Positions 39,297 through 41,885 of a stretch of DNA of 41,885 bases are shown piece by piece (position 1 is the first letter of the stretch; each line of letters starts with the position of its first letter). The notes below the pieces were generated by a model. That model was not told the DNA's origin. It ran no database searches and worked only from the letters and a program-made list of their open reading frames with translations. The translations under genes and the position numbers were made by a program. The DNA is from Flammula alnicola (Eukaryota > Basidiomycota > Agaricomycetes > Agaricales > Strophariaceae): NCBI GenBank assembly GCA_015499995.1, contig JADNRV010000382.1, forward strand, positions 1 to 41,885. Direction: 5' to 3'.

Positions 39297-39807
39297 AATT
39301 ATTAAGGATGGAGCACAGAACGCATACGCGTTGAAAGCTATCGATTATGAAGGACAAGGAGATGTAGTGTTGGCCGTGGACAGCTCTTACATAGCAATAG
39401 GTTTCTATGTCTTCCAAGAAGATATAAATGATGCCAAGAAACACTACTATGCGAGATTTGGGTCCATTACAATGAATGACAGAGAAGCGCGCTACTCCCA
39501 ACCGAAGCGTGAGCTGTTCGGATTAAAGCGTGCCCTCGAGAACAATCGAAAATGGTTAATTGGTTGCCGAAAATTAGTAGTCGAGACAGACGCCAAGTAC
39601 ATTGCTGGGATGTTACAACATCCTGACATGATGCCTAATGCGGTAATTAACCGATGGATTGAACAGATTGGGATGTTCCACTTCACCCTGAGGCACAAAG
39701 CGGAAAGACCTTTGGACCTGACGGACTTTCGCGCCGTTACAAGCAGCCAAATGATCCGGACCCTGAGCCAACAGACGAGGAGGACATTGATGACCACGGA
39801 CCCATAG
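39265..39807 (+). pseudogene. Gypsy RNase H
   Basis: This frame, overlapping the RT end, contains VVLAVDSSYIAIGFYVFQED (first Asp), YSQPKRELFGLKRALENNRKW (Glu) and LVVETDAKYIAGML (second Asp), then the NAVINRWIEQIGMFHFTLRH segment and a PLDLTDF region. This is the usual RNase H of Ty3/Gypsy pol, which removes the RNA template. The stop at 39807 is followed by a linker in another frame. Confidence 0.87.
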
Positions 39808-40296
39808 AGTTAGTGATCGCAGATCCTACGGAGCCGCAGCCATTACCAATTGAGGACTTTGTTAATGAAATTGATAACCGAAAAGGCTTCTTCCAAAGTA
39901 TATCTTCGGCGTCAATCAAAAGTGAGCTAAAAATAGAGGCCGACGCGCATCGGATCCTCGCAGTGCTACTAGCGGAAATCCTAGATCAGATTGAAATGGA
40001 TGAAGCTATAGTGGGATCGCCGTATCTATAAGCTGCTTTTCACAAGAATTGGCTGAAGCCGATGTATACAGACTAGGAGAGAAAACACTACTGGAAAGAC
40101 ATTTGAACGAAAAGAAGCGCTAGGACCTGTGCGCGCAGCTTATGTGCAGCAGCTAGTGTAACGCTTATGCTACCCACGAAGATGAATTGAAAAAAGGGTG
40201 TCGCTATCCTGAAGACCATCGGACGGATAGTGCGCGCGACCAAGAACATCGAGTTTGTAATGAGTGGCATAAGGAAAGATTCAGACCACCGATCTG
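39808..40296 (+). pseudogene. Gypsy pol linker, RNase H to integrase
   Basis: Acidic linker (frame 39813-40031, with ADPTEPQPLPIEDFVNEIDN) followed by about 260 bases with stops in all frames. No domain is recognised; part of the polyprotein has decayed. Confidence 0.5.
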
Positions 40297-40842
40297 AGTA
40301 ATAAGAAATATGAACGGTTCCTGAGATTCGCGAAGCGATTCTTGATATACCAAGGACGATTATACCATAGGTCGGCAGGAGCCAAGCACAGACTAGTAGT
40401 CGCGAAAGAGAAACGCATGTATATGCTAACAGCCGCGCACGACCATGTAGGTCATAGAGGCTTCTACGCGACGAATCAATGCTAGTGCGACGCTTCTGGT
40501 GGCCAGAGATGGAGAAAGATGTTAGTTGGTTCGTGAAAACATGCCATCTATGTCAAGAGCGCCAAAAGACTATGATTAAAATCCAACCAGTTATAACGCA
40601 TACTCCGTCGATATTCCAAACCTTACACGCAGATGTGATGCATATGTCACCACGTTCAATGGTTGTAAATATATAGTACACGGACGCGACGCGATGACTT
40701 CCTGGATGGAAGGAAGACCACTTAAGAGAGAAGATGGTCGCTCTATAGGCATGTGGGTACTCGAAGATATTATTTGTCGATGGGCATGCATGTTGGAATT
40801 TGTTACGGATAATGGAGGACCATTCAAATTGCGGCCAAATGG
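40297..40842 (+). pseudogene. Gypsy integrase: HHCC finger and first two catalytic residues
   Basis: One frame has NKKYERFLRFAKRFLIYQGR leading to AAHDHVGHRGFYATNQ (two His). After a frameshift near 40480 the frame 40479-40676 gives RRFWWPEMEKDVSWFVKTCHLCQERQ (two Cys) and LHADVMHMSP (first catalytic Asp). A stop at 40674-40676 and further shifts lead to a frame with VTDNGGPF (second Asp). The enzyme is thus visible but interrupted at least three times. Confidence 0.82.
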
Positions 40843-41499
40843 TTGAAGGAGAAATATGGGATTATGGGTATCCGCATCTCACCTTACAACTCCAGAGCCA
40901 ATGGCACGATTGAACGACCTCATTGGGATGTCAGACAGATGCTGTATAAAATGTTAGGGGCGAAGAACGTACACAAGTGGTACTGGTTCTTTAACTATGT
41001 GATGTGGGCAGACCGAATTACTATCCGAAAGCGGCTAGGATGCTCGCCTTTCTTTATGGTTACAGGCGCAGACCCTATCCTACCCCTAGATGTTAAAGAA
41101 GCTACTTGGCTGGTCGACCCACCAGTTGGAATCCTAACAGACGAAGAGATGATTGCATTCCGAGCACAAGCGCTCGCAAAGCACCAAGTACACATTGAAC
41201 GGATGCGCACGCGTATAGACGAGCAGAAATATGAGAGGTTGTTAAGATATGAACGAGAAAATAAAGCAGTCATAAAGGACTACGATTTCAAACCCGGAGA
41301 CTTAATCCTGGTCAGGAACACGGAAGTAGAAACTTCTCTAGACAAGAAGATGAAACCCCGGTATACTGGACCACAGATAGTCATTCGGCGGACCAAAGGT
41401 GGTTCCTACATAGTTGCGGAAATGAATGGTGCAGTCTCGCAAAACAGAGTAGCAGCATTCCGAGCAGTACCTTACTTGCTAGAGAAAAACTCGAGCTGA
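40843..41499 (+). pseudogene. Gypsy integrase C-terminal half
   Basis: The 218-codon frame continues the core with [20 protein letters not shown], containing the catalytic Glu. It then has the [20 protein letters not shown] segment, a charged helix, and a GPY/F-like module ([11 protein letters not shown]...[20 protein letters not shown]). There is no chromodomain. It ends at the TGA at 41497-41499; its first ATG is not a true start, since the protein continues from the previous block. Confidence 0.87.
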
Positions 41500-41885
41500 A
41501 GGATGATATCCTTAAGATGATTGATATATCAGTCAAGGGTTAGACAAGATAGTAAGCAAAGCGAAGCGGAAGAGGCTGCAGCAGTTAATGACTCGCATTT
41601 GAAGAAGTTAGGTTATTAGCAGACTTCAGATGAGAAGAATCAGATGAAGGAGACTCGAGGAGAAAGCTCAGTAATGAGGACTTAGGGGACTCAGACGACG
41701 AAGGATTAAGGAGCACTGGTAGAATAACTAGAGGGAAAAACTGCCCAAGTACGAAACAAAGTACCTAAGTAAAAACCCTAGCAAGACTACAAAAACGAAG
41801 GTGTTCGACTGCTTTCAACCGATGAAACCGCCTACTTCCTGCTATGCGAACGCGGTCCAGAGCTTCTTGGAGCTTTTGAATGGAT
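41500..41885 (+). pseudogene. decayed 3' tail of Gypsy pol
   Basis: Short frames with acidic composition (SNEDLGDSDDEGLRSTGRIT) suggest the end of the polyprotein, with many stops. The 3' LTR is not reached within the window. Confidence 0.5.

Larger units (their letters stand above)
28145..41885 (+). mobile_element. second Ty3/Gypsy element, internal region (gag-pol), no LTR in window
   Basis: Gag with zinc knuckle, aspartic protease, RT, RNase H, and an integrase with HHCC finger and DDE core follow in Ty3/Gypsy order, interrupted by a LINE (30467-31250) and TE2 (31483-38203). Frameshifts are frequent. It differs from the chromovirus at 1-4184: no chromodomain is seen and the RT has YIDD. 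The 5' end was lost at the LINE junction (28144), and the 3' LTR is beyond the window. Confidence 0.85.

Overview
The window reads as transposon-dense eukaryotic DNA, most likely from a basidiomycete fungus. This is inferred from Tad1/I-like non-LTR retrotransposons carrying RNase H, a chromodomain Ty3/Gypsy element, short introns of 44-60 bp with GTRNGY donors and CTAAC-type branch points, and almost complete absence of host genes. No bacterial operon, CRISPR array, rRNA gene or intact tRNA gene was seen. Nearly every coding stretch belongs to a mobile element, and most are broken.

Layout: (1) 1-4184 is the 3' half of a chromovirus (integrase, chromodomain, coiled-coil ORF, a second gag-like zinc-knuckle ORF with its own TATA box, polypurine tract, 527-bp LTR). 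A 5'-truncated LINE (family B) with a perfect 14-bp target duplication sits in the gag-like ORF. (2) 4385-16770 is one long family-A LINE broken by three nested insertions: a 1,458-bp LTR-like piece (5723-7180), a 950-bp TIR element (7209-8158) and a 3,827-bp TIR element called TE1 here (9036-12862). It also carries a 748-bp internal tandem duplication. (3) 16773-17212 is a small spliced gene fragment of unknown function. (4) about 17580-22897 is a nearly complete family-B LINE with a TAATG junction between ORF1 and ORF2. It is fused at 22897/22898 to a family-A fragment (22898-24879), which abuts an inverted family-B LINE (24880-28144, minus strand). (5) 28145-41885 is the interior of a second Ty3/Gypsy element (gag, protease, RT, RNase H, integrase). 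It is interrupted by a 5'-truncated family-A LINE (30467-31250, 15-bp TSD) and by a 6.7-kb long-TIR element called TE2 here (31483-38203), which holds an 846-bp MITE (35290-36135, 8-bp TSD).

The most unusual structure is a chain of short, near-perfect inverted repeats (arms 10-18 bp, loops 0-5 nt), each with its own sequence. It lies in TE1 (11004-11511) and again in both orientations in TE2 (33650-34045, 34690-35281, 36412-36911), associated with arrays of CAG/CTG hairpin units. TE1 and TE2 have unrelated termini. Between copies the arm sequences have diverged while pairing is largely kept, as if the fold or palindromy itself were maintained. I found no transposase in TE1 or TE2, so both look non-autonomous. 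Comparisons were made by eye; the searches and alignments that would settle them are named in the findings.
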